This document shows, piece after piece, positions 55,835 through 64,000 of a DNA stretch of 64,000 nucleotides. Below the pieces are notes generated by a model. It was not told the DNA's origin. It did not search any database and saw only the letters and a list, made by a program, of their open reading frames with translations. This DNA is from Mesorhizobium onobrychidis. GTDB taxonomy: Bacteria; Pseudomonadota; Alphaproteobacteria; Rhizobiales; Rhizobiaceae. The position numbers and the translations under genes are program-made. The stretch spans positions 1,178,001 through 1,242,000 of the forward strand of contig NZ_CP062229.1 in NCBI RefSeq assembly GCF_024707545.1, read 5' to 3'. How positions within the stretch are numbered: position 1 is the first letter of the stretch; every line of letters begins with the position of its first letter.

Positions 55835-56248
55835 TCAGCCTTTTGGATAGCTTGGGCCGTAGCCGTTTGGATAATATCCGGCATCGCCGCCGCTGCCGAT
55901 GAGGAAGGCGCTGCCGGTGGCAGCCCGCAGCTTCTGGCTCACATGATCGAGCTGCGCCAGCAACTGCTGATATTGCGTGGTCGGCATCGTCCCATCTCGC
56001 GCGGCCCTCTGGGCCGCCCGATCAAGGTGAGCGACCTGCGTGCGCAAGCCACGCGCCTCGTCCGGCTTGATCCTGTTGGCCTGCATCGCGGCCCGTATAC
56101 CGGTATCCACGCTCTCTATCTGGTTTATCAAAGCTGTCTCACGCGGGCCGGCGTAGGCGCCAGCAAACGGAACGGTGACGAGAAGTGCGGCGAGCGTTGC
56201 AGTCGTGAGGGTTTTGGGCCTGAGGGTTTTGGGAGTGAAAGAGCGCAT
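55835..56248 (-). CDS. Small exported protein, unknown
   Basis: A 137-residue protein. ATG 56248 follows AAGGAGACG and starts a signal-like segment (TLTTATLAALLVTVPFAGAYA, cut before GPRETALINQ). The mature part is helical (TGIRAAMQANRIKPDEARGL) and ends with a Gly/Tyr/Pro tail (YYPNGYGPSYPKG). A short duplication gives PKTLRPKTL near the start. I cannot assign a family. Confidence 0.65.
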   Translation of the reverse strand: MRSFTPKTLRPKTLTTATLAALLVTVPFAGAYAGPRETALINQIESVDTGIRAAMQANRIKPDEARGLRTQVAHLDRAAQRAARDGTMPTTQYQQLLAQLDHVSQKLRAATGSAFLIGSGGDAGYYPNGYGPSYPKG

Positions 56249-56482
56249 GGTTGCGTCTCCTTTTACTGGGGAAGGCGGCGGTTGGGACGCCGCCTTCCGG
56301 CCGTGGGCCGTCGGTTCCGTCGCGTCGCGATGGACGGTTCCACCGCCGGCGGTTCTCGGCCCCGTGGCACAACCTAGGAGCGGTTTTCGGCAAAGTGTAA
56401 TCAAAAAAAGGTAATCTTTTCAGTCCTTGCCGGCTCGCACGGGCACCCTAAATCCGGGCGTTCGCCTTGAGGCCAGCCCGGA

Positions 56483-57514
56483 TCAGCGCTCGGTCAGTTT
56501 CAGCTCGATGCGGCGGTTCTTGTTTCGCGCGTCTTCGGTGTCGGCGGGGTCGAGCGGCTGAAATTCGCCGAAGCCGGCCGCAACCAGGCGGTTGGCCGGC
56601 ACGCCGTTCTCGATCAGGAACTTCACCACCGAGGTCGAGCGCGCCGTCGACAATTCCCAATTGTCGCGGTAGCGGCCGGTGCCCGATAGCGGCTTGTCGT
56701 CGGTGTGGCCGTCGACGCGCAGCACCCAGTTGATCTCCGGCGGGATCTCCTTCTGCAGGTCGATGATGGCGTCGGCGAGCTTCTTCATCTCGACCTTGCC
56801 GGCGTCGTTGATCACTTCGGAGCCTGTCGGGAAAAGCACTTCCGACTGGAAGACGAAGCGGTCGCCGACGATGCGGATGTTCTCGCGGTCGGCGAGGATT
56901 TCGCGCAGCCGGCCGAAGAAGTCGGACCGATAGCGGTTCAGCTCCTGCACCCGTTGCGCCAGCGCGACATTCAGGCGGCGGCCGAGATCGGCGATCTTGG
57001 TGTTGGACTCGCGATCGCGCGTTTCGGATACGTTGAGCGCTTCTTCGAGCGCTCCGATCTGCCTGCGCAGCGCCGCGATCTGCTGGTTGAGGATTTCGAC
57101 CTGGCTCAGCGCCTGCTGACTGATCTGGCGCTGGCTGTCGAGTTCGCCCGAAAGTGCCGTGGCGCGCTGGTTGGCTGCGTCGCCGGCACCGGCGCCTTGC
57201 GCCAGCAATTGCTCGAGCCGGCTCTTTTCCGCCTCCGACGCCGACAGCGACGCCTGCAAATTGGCGAGCGAATCTTCCTTGTCCTGCGTCGTCGAGCGCT
57301 CCAGCGCCAGAAGCTGGGTCAGTTCATTGATCTGCAAATTGAGGCGATTGAGCACCGTGTCCTTGCCGGAGATTTCGCGGCCGAGCAGGAACTGCGCCAG
57401 CACGAAGACCGTGAGCAGGAACATGATCGCGAGCAGCAACGTCGACAGCGCGTCGACGAAGCCTGGCCAGTAATCGATACGGCGATCGGTACGCCGGCTC
57501 CTGGCGAGAGCCAT
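56483..57514 (-). CDS. OmpA/MotB-like peptidoglycan-binding protein
   Basis: A 343-residue protein with one N-terminal transmembrane helix (ALSTLLLAIMFLLTVFVLAQFLL, about 23-45), a long coiled coil (about 60-190), and a C-terminal OmpA-like domain (about 210-343). The latter has the peptidoglycan motif VDGHTDDKPL, NWELSTARSTSVVKFLIENG and NKNRRIELKL. Its partner gene for a MotA/TolQ-like channel lies one base upstream. Together they resemble MotAB/TolQR-type stator units, but no flagellar or tol genes are near. Confidence 0.9.
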   Translation of the reverse strand: MALARSRRTDRRIDYWPGFVDALSTLLLAIMFLLTVFVLAQFLLGREISGKDTVLNRLNLQINELTQLLALERSTTQDKEDSLANLQASLSASEAEKSRLEQLLAQGAGAGDAANQRATALSGELDSQRQISQQALSQVEILNQQIAALRRQIGALEEALNVSETRDRESNTKIADLGRRLNVALAQRVQELNRYRSDFFGRLREILADRENIRIVGDRFVFQSEVLFPTGSEVINDAGKVEMKKLADAIIDLQKEIPPEINWVLRVDGHTDDKPLSGTGRYRDNWELSTARSTSVVKFLIENGVPANRLVAAGFGEFQPLDPADTEDARNKNRRIELKLTER

Positions 57515-57515
57515 G

Positions 57516-58541
57516 CTAATGGACTCCCGTCTTCTTCAGGGCGTCGGCGATCTTCTCCAGCGTATTGCGCATCGCCTTCTGCTCGTCCGATTGGGCCTCG
57601 ACCCAGTCGCGCATGATCTGCTGCTCCGAGCGCATGTTCTTGACCAGGCCCGAAATGCCGTCGGCAAGGTTGGCCATGGCAGTGGCAACACGCGGATTGG
57701 CGCCGCCGCCGTTCTCCTGCATGCTGCGCAGTCTTTCCGACAGGACGCGGATCTCGTCGGAGGATTCGGCCCTGGCCGGTTCGGCGACGACGATGTCGGA
57801 CGACAGGTCGGTGACCGAGGACAGCCAGTTTTCGAGCTCGGTGTAGAAGCGTGTCTGGGCGCGGCCAGCCTGCAGGTCGAGGAAGCCGAGCACCAGGGAA
57901 CCGGACAGGCCAAACAGCGAGGACGAGAATGCGGTGCCCATGCCGGCGAGCGGCGCGGAAAGCCCCTGCTTCAGCGATTCGAGCACGGCGGCGGCATCGC
58001 CGCTGCCGGGATCGAGCGACTCGATGGTTTCGCGGATCGAGCCGATCGTGCCTAGCAGGCCCCAGAAAGTGCCGAGCAGGCCAAGGAACACCAGCAGCCC
58101 GACAAGATAGCGCGAGGTGTCGCGGCTTTCATCGAGGCGGGTGGCGATCGAATCGAGCATGGTGCGCATCGAGCTGGTCGAGAAGGCGATCGTCGACGAG
58201 CGGCCGATCATCGCCTTCATCGGTGCCAGCAGCACCGGCTCGGTGGTTTCGGAGCCGGCCCGAAAGGAGTTGACCCAGCGCACTTCGCGAAACAGCCGGC
58301 CGACCTGCACGAAGGCCAGCAGGATGCCGACCACAAGCACGCCGATGATCAGGCCGTTGAGACCGGGATTGGCGGCGAAGGCGCTCGAGATCTGACGGGT
58401 CAGGATGGCGGCGATGAAGGCGACGATCATCAGGAAGATGAAAATGGTCAGGAGGAAGACCTGCGGGCTCGACAGTTTGTGCGGATCGTACATCAAAACG
58501 TCGGAGCGCCTGCCTATGCCGAAGGATTTGAGAAAAGCCAT
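57516..58541 (-). CDS. MotA/TolQ/ExbB-like proton channel protein
   Basis: A 341-residue membrane protein. Two N-terminal helices (LLTIFIFLMIVAFIAAILT and LIIGVLVVGILLAFVQV) are followed by a cytoplasmic part and two further helices (YLVGLLVFLGLLGTFWGLLGTIGS and the LAGMGTAFSSSLFGLSGSLVLGFLDLQAG region), the core of the MotA/ExbB fold. The start fits ATG 58541. It forms an operon with the OmpA-like gene and is probably the proton-driven partner. Confidence 0.88.
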   Translation of the reverse strand: MAFLKSFGIGRRSDVLMYDPHKLSSPQVFLLTIFIFLMIVAFIAAILTRQISSAFAANPGLNGLIIGVLVVGILLAFVQVGRLFREVRWVNSFRAGSETTEPVLLAPMKAMIGRSSTIAFSTSSMRTMLDSIATRLDESRDTSRYLVGLLVFLGLLGTFWGLLGTIGSIRETIESLDPGSGDAAAVLESLKQGLSAPLAGMGTAFSSSLFGLSGSLVLGFLDLQAGRAQTRFYTELENWLSSVTDLSSDIVVAEPARAESSDEIRVLSERLRSMQENGGGANPRVATAMANLADGISGLVKNMRSEQQIMRDWVEAQSDEQKAMRNTLEKIADALKKTGVH

Positions 58542-58653
58542 CCGTGCCCCGTTTCCGATGCCGCTGCCGCAACTTCACGTTTGACGGCGACTCTAAACGC
58601 AATTGTGACCAAATTGAATGGCGCTTGGCAATATTGCCAACCGGACATCGGCG

Positions 58654-59343
58654 TCAGAGCCGCTTGATGACCAGGCAGTCGACCATGGCGGCCAGATGCA
58701 GGCCGGCGCCGGTGACGACAAAACCGTGCCACAGCGCATTGTGGAAGCGCAGGCCCTTCCAGGCAAAGAAGATGACGCCGCAGGAATAGACGATGCCGCC
58801 GGCAACGATCAGCACGATCGATGTCGTCGGCAATGTCTGGACAAGCGGCTCGACAAGAACGATGCCGCTCCAGCCGATGGCGAGATAGAAGACGATCGCC
58901 AGCCGGTCGAAGCGACCGGGAAGAAGCACTTTAATGGCGATCCCGATCGCTGCCGCGCTCCAAACCAGGACGATCATCGAGATGGCCAGCGGCGAGCCGT
59001 CGAGTTGGGCGATGAAAGGCGTGTAGGTCGCGGCGATCAGCAGATAGATCGCGGCATGGTCGAAGCGCCGCAATATCCACTTGGCCGGCGACACTGGCCA
59101 CAGATTGTAGGCCAGCGACACCGACAGCACGGTGAGCAGCGAAACCACGTAGAAGGCGGCGGCGACATATTCGCCCGGACCGGTATGGAAGGAAGCCAGC
59201 GCCAGCAGCGCCGAACCGGCGGCAATGGCGAGCACGATGCCCACCGCATGGACGATGCCGTCGGCGATCATTTCGGCGCGCGAATAATGCCAGCGTCCCA
59301 TGAAGGGGATTTCGATCTGGGTTTCGGGGCCGATGTGCGTCAT
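58654..59343 (-). CDS. Hemolysin III (PAQR/YqfA) family membrane protein
   Basis: A 229-residue protein with seven hydrophobic segments. It has HAVGIVLAIAAGSALLAL, the family motif WILRRFDHAAIYLLIAATYTPF with conserved His/Asp, and a late ALWHGFVVTGAGLHLAAM. The C-terminal H..FV...G..H signature is intact, pointing to a metal site. Function in bacteria is not established despite the name. Confidence 0.9.
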   Translation of the reverse strand: MTHIGPETQIEIPFMGRWHYSRAEMIADGIVHAVGIVLAIAAGSALLALASFHTGPGEYVAAAFYVVSLLTVLSVSLAYNLWPVSPAKWILRRFDHAAIYLLIAATYTPFIAQLDGSPLAISMIVLVWSAAAIGIAIKVLLPGRFDRLAIVFYLAIGWSGIVLVEPLVQTLPTTSIVLIVAGGIVYSCGVIFFAWKGLRFHNALWHGFVVTGAGLHLAAMVDCLVIKRL

Positions 59344-59446
59344 GAATGATCCTGCATCCCCTTATCTGGGCGGATGCCGGACAATATTTCAAGCTTTGGT
59401 TGCGGTTTTGCGACTGCGGCGGTTCAGCGCGCCGAGTCCCTAGAGC

Positions 59447-60247
59447 CTAGCGCGGCATCACCGGCTTCTTGACGGTCTTCAACAGCGCACGCTGGATGAT
59501 CTCGTTGCCGGCGACGACCGAACCGCCATCCAGCATGTTCTGCCCGCCGGCGTAGTCGGAGATGAACCCGCCCGCCTCGCGGATCAGCAGGATGCCGGCG
59601 GCGACGTCCCAAGCCGACAGGCCGGTTTCCCAGAACCCGTCCATGCGGCCGGCAGCGACGTAGGCGAGATCGAGCGAGGCGGAGCCGAGGCGGCGCACGC
59701 CCGAGACCTCGGCCATCACATTGCGCAGCTCGACCAGAAAATTGCCATGCTGGCCGCGCCCGAGATGCGGCACGCCGCAGCCGATCACCGCGTCGATCAG
59801 CTTGGTACGTCCGGCGACCCGCAGCCGGCGATCATTCATGAAGGCGCCGCCGCCGCGCTCGGCCGTATAGAGCTCGTCCATTGCCGGATTGTAGATGACG
59901 CCGGCGACGATCTGGCCCTGGCGCTCCAGCGCGATCGAGATGGCGAAGAGCGGAATACCGTGCAGGAAATTGGTGGTGCCGTCGAGTGGGTCGACGATCC
60001 AGCGGTGCTGGCCGTCGTCGCCTTCGATCACTCCGCGCTCCTCCATCAGGAAGGCGTATCCCGGCCGCGCCTTCGACAGCTCGGTAAAGAGGATTTCTTC
60101 GGCCTTACGGTCGGCCTGGCTGACATAGTCGCCCGGCCCCTTCATCGAGACCTGCAGGTTCTGAACTTCGCCGAAATCGCGCGACAGCGAGCGGCCGGCC
60201 TTCATGGCGGCCTGGACCATGACATTGAGGATCGCGGAACGCGCCAT
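59447..60247 (-). CDS. suhB: Inositol monophosphatase family protein
   Basis: A 266-residue phosphatase. Metal sites are EERGVIEGDD, IVDPLDGTTNFLHG and LSAWDVAAGILLIREAGG. The length and start (MARSAILNVMVQAAMKAGR) match SuhB-type proteins. It hydrolyses inositol phosphate or related sugar phosphates; in E. coli SuhB also joins rRNA antitermination complexes. It lies 41 bases downstream of efp on the same strand. Confidence 0.92.
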   Translation of the reverse strand: MARSAILNVMVQAAMKAGRSLSRDFGEVQNLQVSMKGPGDYVSQADRKAEEILFTELSKARPGYAFLMEERGVIEGDDGQHRWIVDPLDGTTNFLHGIPLFAISIALERQGQIVAGVIYNPAMDELYTAERGGGAFMNDRRLRVAGRTKLIDAVIGCGVPHLGRGQHGNFLVELRNVMAEVSGVRRLGSASLDLAYVAAGRMDGFWETGLSAWDVAAGILLIREAGGFISDYAGGQNMLDGGSVVAGNEIIQRALLKTVKKPVMPR

Positions 60248-60288
60248 TGTACTTCTTCCTGCTGCGCTTCTTCCTGCTGCCGGGCGCT

Positions 60289-60855
60289 TTAGTCGGCGCG
60301 GCGCACGTAAGTGATTTCGTTGGTGTCGACGATGATACGTTCGCCCGAACCGATGAAGGGCGGCACCAGCACGCGGATGCCGTTTTCCAGCATCGCCGGC
60401 TTATAGGATGAGGCGGCCGTCTGACCCTTCACCACCGGATCGGCCTCGGTGATGGTCAGCGTCACCTGGTCGGGCAGTGAAATGCCGATCGGCCTTTCGT
60501 CATAGAGCTGGACCGTCACCATCATGCCGTCCTGCAGGAAGGCAGCGCGATCGCCGACGAAATCCTTTTGCAACTCAAGCTGCTCGTAGCTTTCGGTGTC
60601 CATGAACACCAGCGCGTCGCCCTGCTCGTAGAGGAAGGAGAAATCCTTCATCTCCAGCCGGATCTGTTCGACGGTTTCGGCGGAGCGGAAACGCTCATTG
60701 AGCTTGGTGCCGTTGATCAGGTTCTTCAACTCGACCTGGTTATAGGCGCCGCCCTTGCCTGGTTTGACAGCGTTGGTCCTGACCGCCACCCACAGGCCGC
60801 CGTCATGCTCGATGACGTTGCCGGGACGGATTTCGTTGCCATTGATCTTGGCCAT
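60289..60855 (-). CDS. efp: Elongation factor P
   Basis: A 188-residue EF-P. The start [20 protein letters not shown] is at ATG 60855. Lys34 in KPGKGGAY is the position modified in many bacteria by EpmA or related enzymes. The three-domain end is [23 protein letters not shown] (with EIRVLVPP before). EF-P rescues ribosomes stalled on polyproline. No modification enzyme gene is adjacent in the window. Confidence 0.96.
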   Translation of the reverse strand: MAKINGNEIRPGNVIEHDGGLWVAVRTNAVKPGKGGAYNQVELKNLINGTKLNERFRSAETVEQIRLEMKDFSFLYEQGDALVFMDTESYEQLELQKDFVGDRAAFLQDGMMVTVQLYDERPIGISLPDQVTLTITEADPVVKGQTAASSYKPAMLENGIRVLVPPFIGSGERIIVDTNEITYVRRAD

Positions 60856-61024
60856 GATGATGTGATCCGGAATGAGATTTTCGCGATGAAAGCGATTTGG
60901 CGCCTCCAAGACCACAAATCGCCAGGAGAGGCAAGGGAGTGGTTAGGAGGGGGAGTAGGCGCGGAGTCATTCCCTCGCCAGCATCCAACCCGAGCCGCTG
61001 CCAGATATTCACCGCCCGTGCGCT

Positions 61025-62056
61025 TTACGGAAGGCGGTTGGCCCTCTGCAGCGCCTGCTTCGTCTGGTCGTCGGTCAGGCCCTGTAGGAAATCGTCCATC
61101 TGCGGATCGATCAGCCCGGCGCGACGGGCGACGACGTACCAGGCGCCGGCAAGGATCGGATCCGGATCGGTGCCGATGCCGCCCATATAAAGCTTGGCGA
61201 GGCGGTTCTGGGCGGCGACATTGCCGCCCTCGGCGGCCTGTTTCATCCAGCCGAAGCCGGACTTCAGGTCGCGGGCGCCACCGCGTCCCTCGATCATCCA
61301 GGCGGCGAGATCGATCTGCGCCGTATCGTAGTTCTGCCGTGCTGCCTGCGCCAGCAGCCCTCGCGCCTGGACATCGTCGCGCGGCTTGCCGCCGACGCCG
61401 TTGGCATAGACCTGCGCCATCGCATATTGCGCGTCGGCAAGGCCGGTCGCGGCGGCGCGCTGATAATAGGACACCGCCTTTGCGATGCCGGCATCGCCGG
61501 GGTCCTGCTGGACCAGCAGCTGCGCGAAATTGAACTGCGCCAGACGGTTGCCGGCCTCGGCGGCGGCCTGCATCAGCGCGTAGGCCCCCTTTTCGTCCTT
61601 CCTGACGTAGCGGCCGTCGAGCAGCATCAGCGCATATTGGAACTGCGATTCCGGTATGCCCTGCTCTGCCGCAAGCGCGTACCACTTTGCCGCCTCCGCC
61701 GCGTTGACCGGCACGCCAAGACCGCGCGACAATATCTCGGCGATCAATGTCTGCGCCGCCGGATCGCCGTTCTGGGCGCGAACCAAGGCGAGGTTGTAGG
61801 CCGTCTTGTAAAGGCCGCGCTGGAAGGCGCCATAGGCAGAATCCGACGGCTTTGCACCAAAGCGGTCGGGATTGATGGCGTCGGCCGACGGCTGCGGCGC
61901 CGTGGTGGCGGGCTGCGGCAGCGGCGTGGCGATCGGCTTTTCCGTGCTTGCACCGATGTCGGGCTTGGGTTGCGGCGATGGGACGGTTTCCGCCACGGCG
62001 GCCCCCACCATGAGCGTCGCAAGCAAAGCACCGAAAAGGATTGTCCGCGCCGGCAC
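61025..62056 (-). CDS. Sel1-like repeat (TPR) exported protein
   Basis: A 343-residue protein read from GTG 62056, which sits one base after the ThiE-like stop. A signal peptide (TILFGALLATLMVGAAVAE) is followed by a Pro/Thr-rich segment and about six Sel1 repeats (for example AAEAAKWYALAAEQGIPESQ, AVSYYQRAAATGLADAQYAM). Such proteins scaffold protein contacts in the periplasm. It is probably translated together with the upstream gene. Confidence 0.87.
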   Translation of the reverse strand: MPARTILFGALLATLMVGAAVAETVPSPQPKPDIGASTEKPIATPLPQPATTAPQPSADAINPDRFGAKPSDSAYGAFQRGLYKTAYNLALVRAQNGDPAAQTLIAEILSRGLGVPVNAAEAAKWYALAAEQGIPESQFQYALMLLDGRYVRKDEKGAYALMQAAAEAGNRLAQFNFAQLLVQQDPGDAGIAKAVSYYQRAAATGLADAQYAMAQVYANGVGGKPRDDVQARGLLAQAARQNYDTAQIDLAAWMIEGRGGARDLKSGFGWMKQAAEGGNVAAQNRLAKLYMGGIGTDPDPILAGAWYVVARRAGLIDPQMDDFLQGLTDDQTKQALQRANRLP

Positions 62057-62057
62057 C

Positions 62058-62705
62058 TCAGTCCTCGAAACGCGGCGCGGTTTCGTCGAGCAGCGCATTG
62101 GCGCTAGCGACTGCCATCTTTGGGTCGACGCCGTCGGCAAAGACGGCGCTGGACAGCGCCACGAATTCGGCGCCGGTGGCAGCCACCGCTTCCACCGAAG
62201 CGATGTCCGACCCGGCCATGACGATGCAGGGAATCTGAATCACATCTGCCCACCATTGCCCCAGAGTCAGGTTGCGTGGGTGCGGCTCCGGCTTGTTGTC
62301 GTAGCCGAAGCGGCCGAAGAAGATGTACTCGGGCCTGAGCTCGCCGAGTTCCAGCGCATCGTCGCGGGTCTTGGCGCCGCCGGTGCCGACCATCATTTTT
62401 GCCTGAAAACGTTCGATCGTCTCGGCGAGTTCGGCCTTGCCGACCTCGACATGAATGCCATCGGCCTGGACGCGGCCGGCGATGCGGGTGTCTCCGGCAA
62501 TGACGACGGCAACGCCTGCCGCTTGCGCCGCCGGCACGATCTGTTCGGCGAAGGCCTGGAAGGAGGCATCGTCCATGCCGTTCTCGGGCAGGATCAGCGA
62601 GGCGACGTCGCCGCCCTCGAACGCCGCGCCGATGCGCTCAGCCGGCACGCCGGGCGGCGCGATCAGCACGATGCGGCAGCGATTTGGAGGCGTTACGTCG
62701 TTCAT
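62058..62705 (-). CDS. ThiE-like (thiamine phosphate synthase family) protein
   Basis: A 215-residue TIM-barrel protein of the ThiE/TenI superfamily: CRIVLIAPPG, AGDTRIAGRVQADGIHVEV, MMVGTGGAKT and the phosphate-loop GAEFVALSSAVFAD. The usual pyrophosphate-site motif around G-P-x-F-x-T-x-T-K is replaced by FFGRFGYDNKPEPHPRN, so catalytic activity is doubtful. It may be a rhizobial ThiE paralogue with a changed role. The start at ATG 62705 fits the family length; ATG at 62768 is longer. Confidence 0.8.
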   Translation of the reverse strand: MNDVTPPNRCRIVLIAPPGVPAERIGAAFEGGDVASLILPENGMDDASFQAFAEQIVPAAQAAGVAVVIAGDTRIAGRVQADGIHVEVGKAELAETIERFQAKMMVGTGGAKTRDDALELGELRPEYIFFGRFGYDNKPEPHPRNLTLGQWWADVIQIPCIVMAGSDIASVEAVAATGAEFVALSSAVFADGVDPKMAVASANALLDETAPRFED

Positions 62706-62836
62706 TGGTTTTCGATCCCGGTTTTCGCCTATGCCGGGCGAAGATGGTTGCATTGCGGCATAGAGCAAAGTGCCGGCCTTGAACAGGCGGGCGGGGCAGG
62801 ATCATTGGCGCAGGATTGTCGTCCGGCGTTCCTCTC

Positions 62837-63766
62837 TCACTTGATTGCCTGGGGGCTCTCGGCCGGGATCTTCGATTTCCACAGCGTCCAGCCAAGATTC
62901 ATGCCGCCGGCGGCGATCAGGATGGCGGCGGCGCCGACGATCTGGGCCGGATGCAGCCGGTGGCCGAAGGCGACCACATCGACCAGGATCGCAACCACGG
63001 GATAGATGAAGGACAGCGACCCCTGCAGATGCGTCGGCAGTTTCTGAATGGCGCCGTACATCAGGATGTACATCAGACCGGTATGGACGACGCCAAGCGT
63101 CGCCAGCATGCTCCAGCTCCACGCATCGGCGGGAAGCTGGGAAAGATTGGCGAAGGGTGCCAGCACGACGACGCCGACGCAGACCTGGATCAGGGCGATC
63201 AGGTGCGGCGGCGTGCCTTTGAGCTTCTTGGTGACGATGGCGGCGACAGCCCAGAAGAAAGCCGCACCCAACGCCATCGCGATGCCGGTAAAATAATCTG
63301 TGCCGACATTACCTGTATTGGGGCCTGCATCGGAGCTCGCATCAGGCGAGCCTTGCACGATCAGCAGCATGCCGGCGAAGGCGATGCCAAGCCAGGCCAG
63401 CTTCGTCATGGTCAGCCGCTCTGAGAAGAAGAGCGCGCCAAAGCCGACCAGCATGAAGGGCTGCGTGTTGTAGACTGCCGTGGCGATCGAGATCGAGGCG
63501 CGGGAAAACGAGCTGAACAGCAGCAACCAGTTGATGACGATGGCCGCGCCGCCGAGAGCGGCGATCGCCACGATGCGCAGTGACAGCCTGCCGCGCAGCA
63601 GCCCCAGGGCAGCGCAGATGATCAGCAGCGTTATCGCGCCGAAGGCGCAGCGCCAGAAGACGACGTCCATGATGGGCTCGCCCGACATGATGACGAACCA
63701 TCCGATCGTGCCGAGGATCACCATTGCGGCCGTCATTTCGACCGTGCCACGCACCGTGCTGTCCAT
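62837..63766 (-). CDS. EamA/DMT-superfamily transporter
   Basis: A 309-residue inner-membrane protein with about ten helices in two EamA repeats (MAAMVILGTIGWFVIMSGEP, SISIATAVYNTQPFMLVGFG in the first; GIAMALGAAFFWAVAAIVTK, GVVHTGLMYILMYGAIQKLP in the second). Probably exports metabolites or amino acids. It is divergent from the Lrp/AsnC gene, which may regulate it. Confidence 0.92.
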   Translation of the reverse strand: MDSTVRGTVEMTAAMVILGTIGWFVIMSGEPIMDVVFWRCAFGAITLLIICAALGLLRGRLSLRIVAIAALGGAAIVINWLLLFSSFSRASISIATAVYNTQPFMLVGFGALFFSERLTMTKLAWLGIAFAGMLLIVQGSPDASSDAGPNTGNVGTDYFTGIAMALGAAFFWAVAAIVTKKLKGTPPHLIALIQVCVGVVVLAPFANLSQLPADAWSWSMLATLGVVHTGLMYILMYGAIQKLPTHLQGSLSFIYPVVAILVDVVAFGHRLHPAQIVGAAAILIAAGGMNLGWTLWKSKIPAESPQAIK

Positions 63767-63900
63767 GAATATTGCCTCTCGAAACGCTGATGCTTGATAA
63801 TTCCATGCCGCATCAGCGCTTTCTATAATTTGCGCCAGGTGATATGCCAGTCGTGCCTAATTAAATAAGGTGATGACGGCCTTTTCATTGGGAATGTCAA

Positions 63901-64000
63901 ATGCTGGACGATCTGGACCGACGCCTTCTCGAAATCCTGATCAAGGATTCGCGAACCTCATTGAAGGAACTGGCCCAACAGGTAGGACTGTCGTCGCCGA
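63901..64000 (+). CDS. Lrp/AsnC-family regulator (partial, runs off the window)
   Basis: The first 33 codons are present: MLDDLDRRLLEILIKDSRTS, then LKELAQQVGLSSP, the N-terminal helix-turn-helix of Lrp/AsnC proteins. It is cut at the window end. It is divergent from the EamA transporter with a 134-bp A/T-rich gap, and Lrp-type regulators often control adjacent exporters. Confidence 0.85.
   Translation, partial: MLDDLDRRLLEILIKDSRTSLKELAQQVGLSSP

Noticed and set aside
62706..62768. ATG 62768 as the start of the ThiE-like protein
   Set aside because: The additional 21 residues are polar and not family-like. ATG 62705 begins just before the first beta strand.

Overview
The window looks like chromosomal DNA from a rhizobial alphaproteobacterium, most likely Mesorhizobium or a close relative. 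The reasons are high GC with strong third-position G/C, the order rsfS-rlmH-envC-ctpA-rppH, a DUF2312/GapR gene, a Rhizobiales-type liv operon with an extra small membrane gene, 6S RNA upstream of 5-formyl-THF cyclo-ligase, and many short palindromic intergenic repeats of rhizobial type. The genus is inferred from gene content and repeats, not from a search.

Layout. 1-9.4 kb: end of an upstream gene, an MscS channel, ribosome silencing factor, RlmH, an EnvC-like activator, the CtpA protease, a divergent polysaccharide deacetylase, RppH, then alanine racemase and D-amino acid dehydrogenase (D-alanine catabolism). 9.5-13.4 kb: a LysR regulator divergent from methylmalonate-semialdehyde dehydrogenase, then two related small secreted proteins. 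13.5-17.5 kb: a hydroxyproline catabolic cluster (GntR repressor, deaminase, FAD oxidase, epimerase) with a readable promoter/operator. 17.9-23.9 kb: a complete branched-chain amino acid ABC transporter. 24.1-28.5 kb: pyruvate carboxylase, GapR and one unknown gene.

28.5-36.0 kb is an inserted island. It starts and ends with inverted copies of one IS5-type terminal repeat, each abutting CTAG. It holds an IS5 remnant cut off at an IS630 element, small hypothetical genes, a c-type cytochrome, a second IS5 transposase and a large SAM-domain/adenylate cyclase/AAA/TPR regulator. Without it, the unknown gene at 28.1-28.5 kb and arsC would lie tail to tail.

36-48 kb is housekeeping and stress-related: arsenate reductase, MsrB, a metallo-hydrolase, a VWA protein with a MoxR ATPase whose C-terminus is frameshifted, a GNAT enzyme, 6S RNA with 5-formyl-THF cyclo-ligase, a YmdB-like phosphodiesterase, TerC, an ArsR-controlled SRPBCC/VOC operon, YebC, a SelW-like protein, and a TetR/NmrA/DUF1772 group. 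48.5-64 kb holds ribosomal protein L31, an ABC exporter, a DUF3857 transglutaminase-like protein, M32 carboxypeptidase, a MotA/OmpA-like pair, hemolysin III, inositol monophosphatase, EF-P, a Sel1-repeat protein, a ThiE-like protein, an EamA transporter and the start of an Lrp/AsnC regulator.

The most notable items are the IS5-bounded island with its cyclase cargo, the palindromic repeat that has replaced the normal 5' end of the hydroxyproline oxidase gene, the hydroxyproline promoter with paired 10-bp operators, the moxR frameshift, and an ArsR-type operator that overlaps its own start codon. I found no CRISPR array, tRNA, rRNA or prophage.
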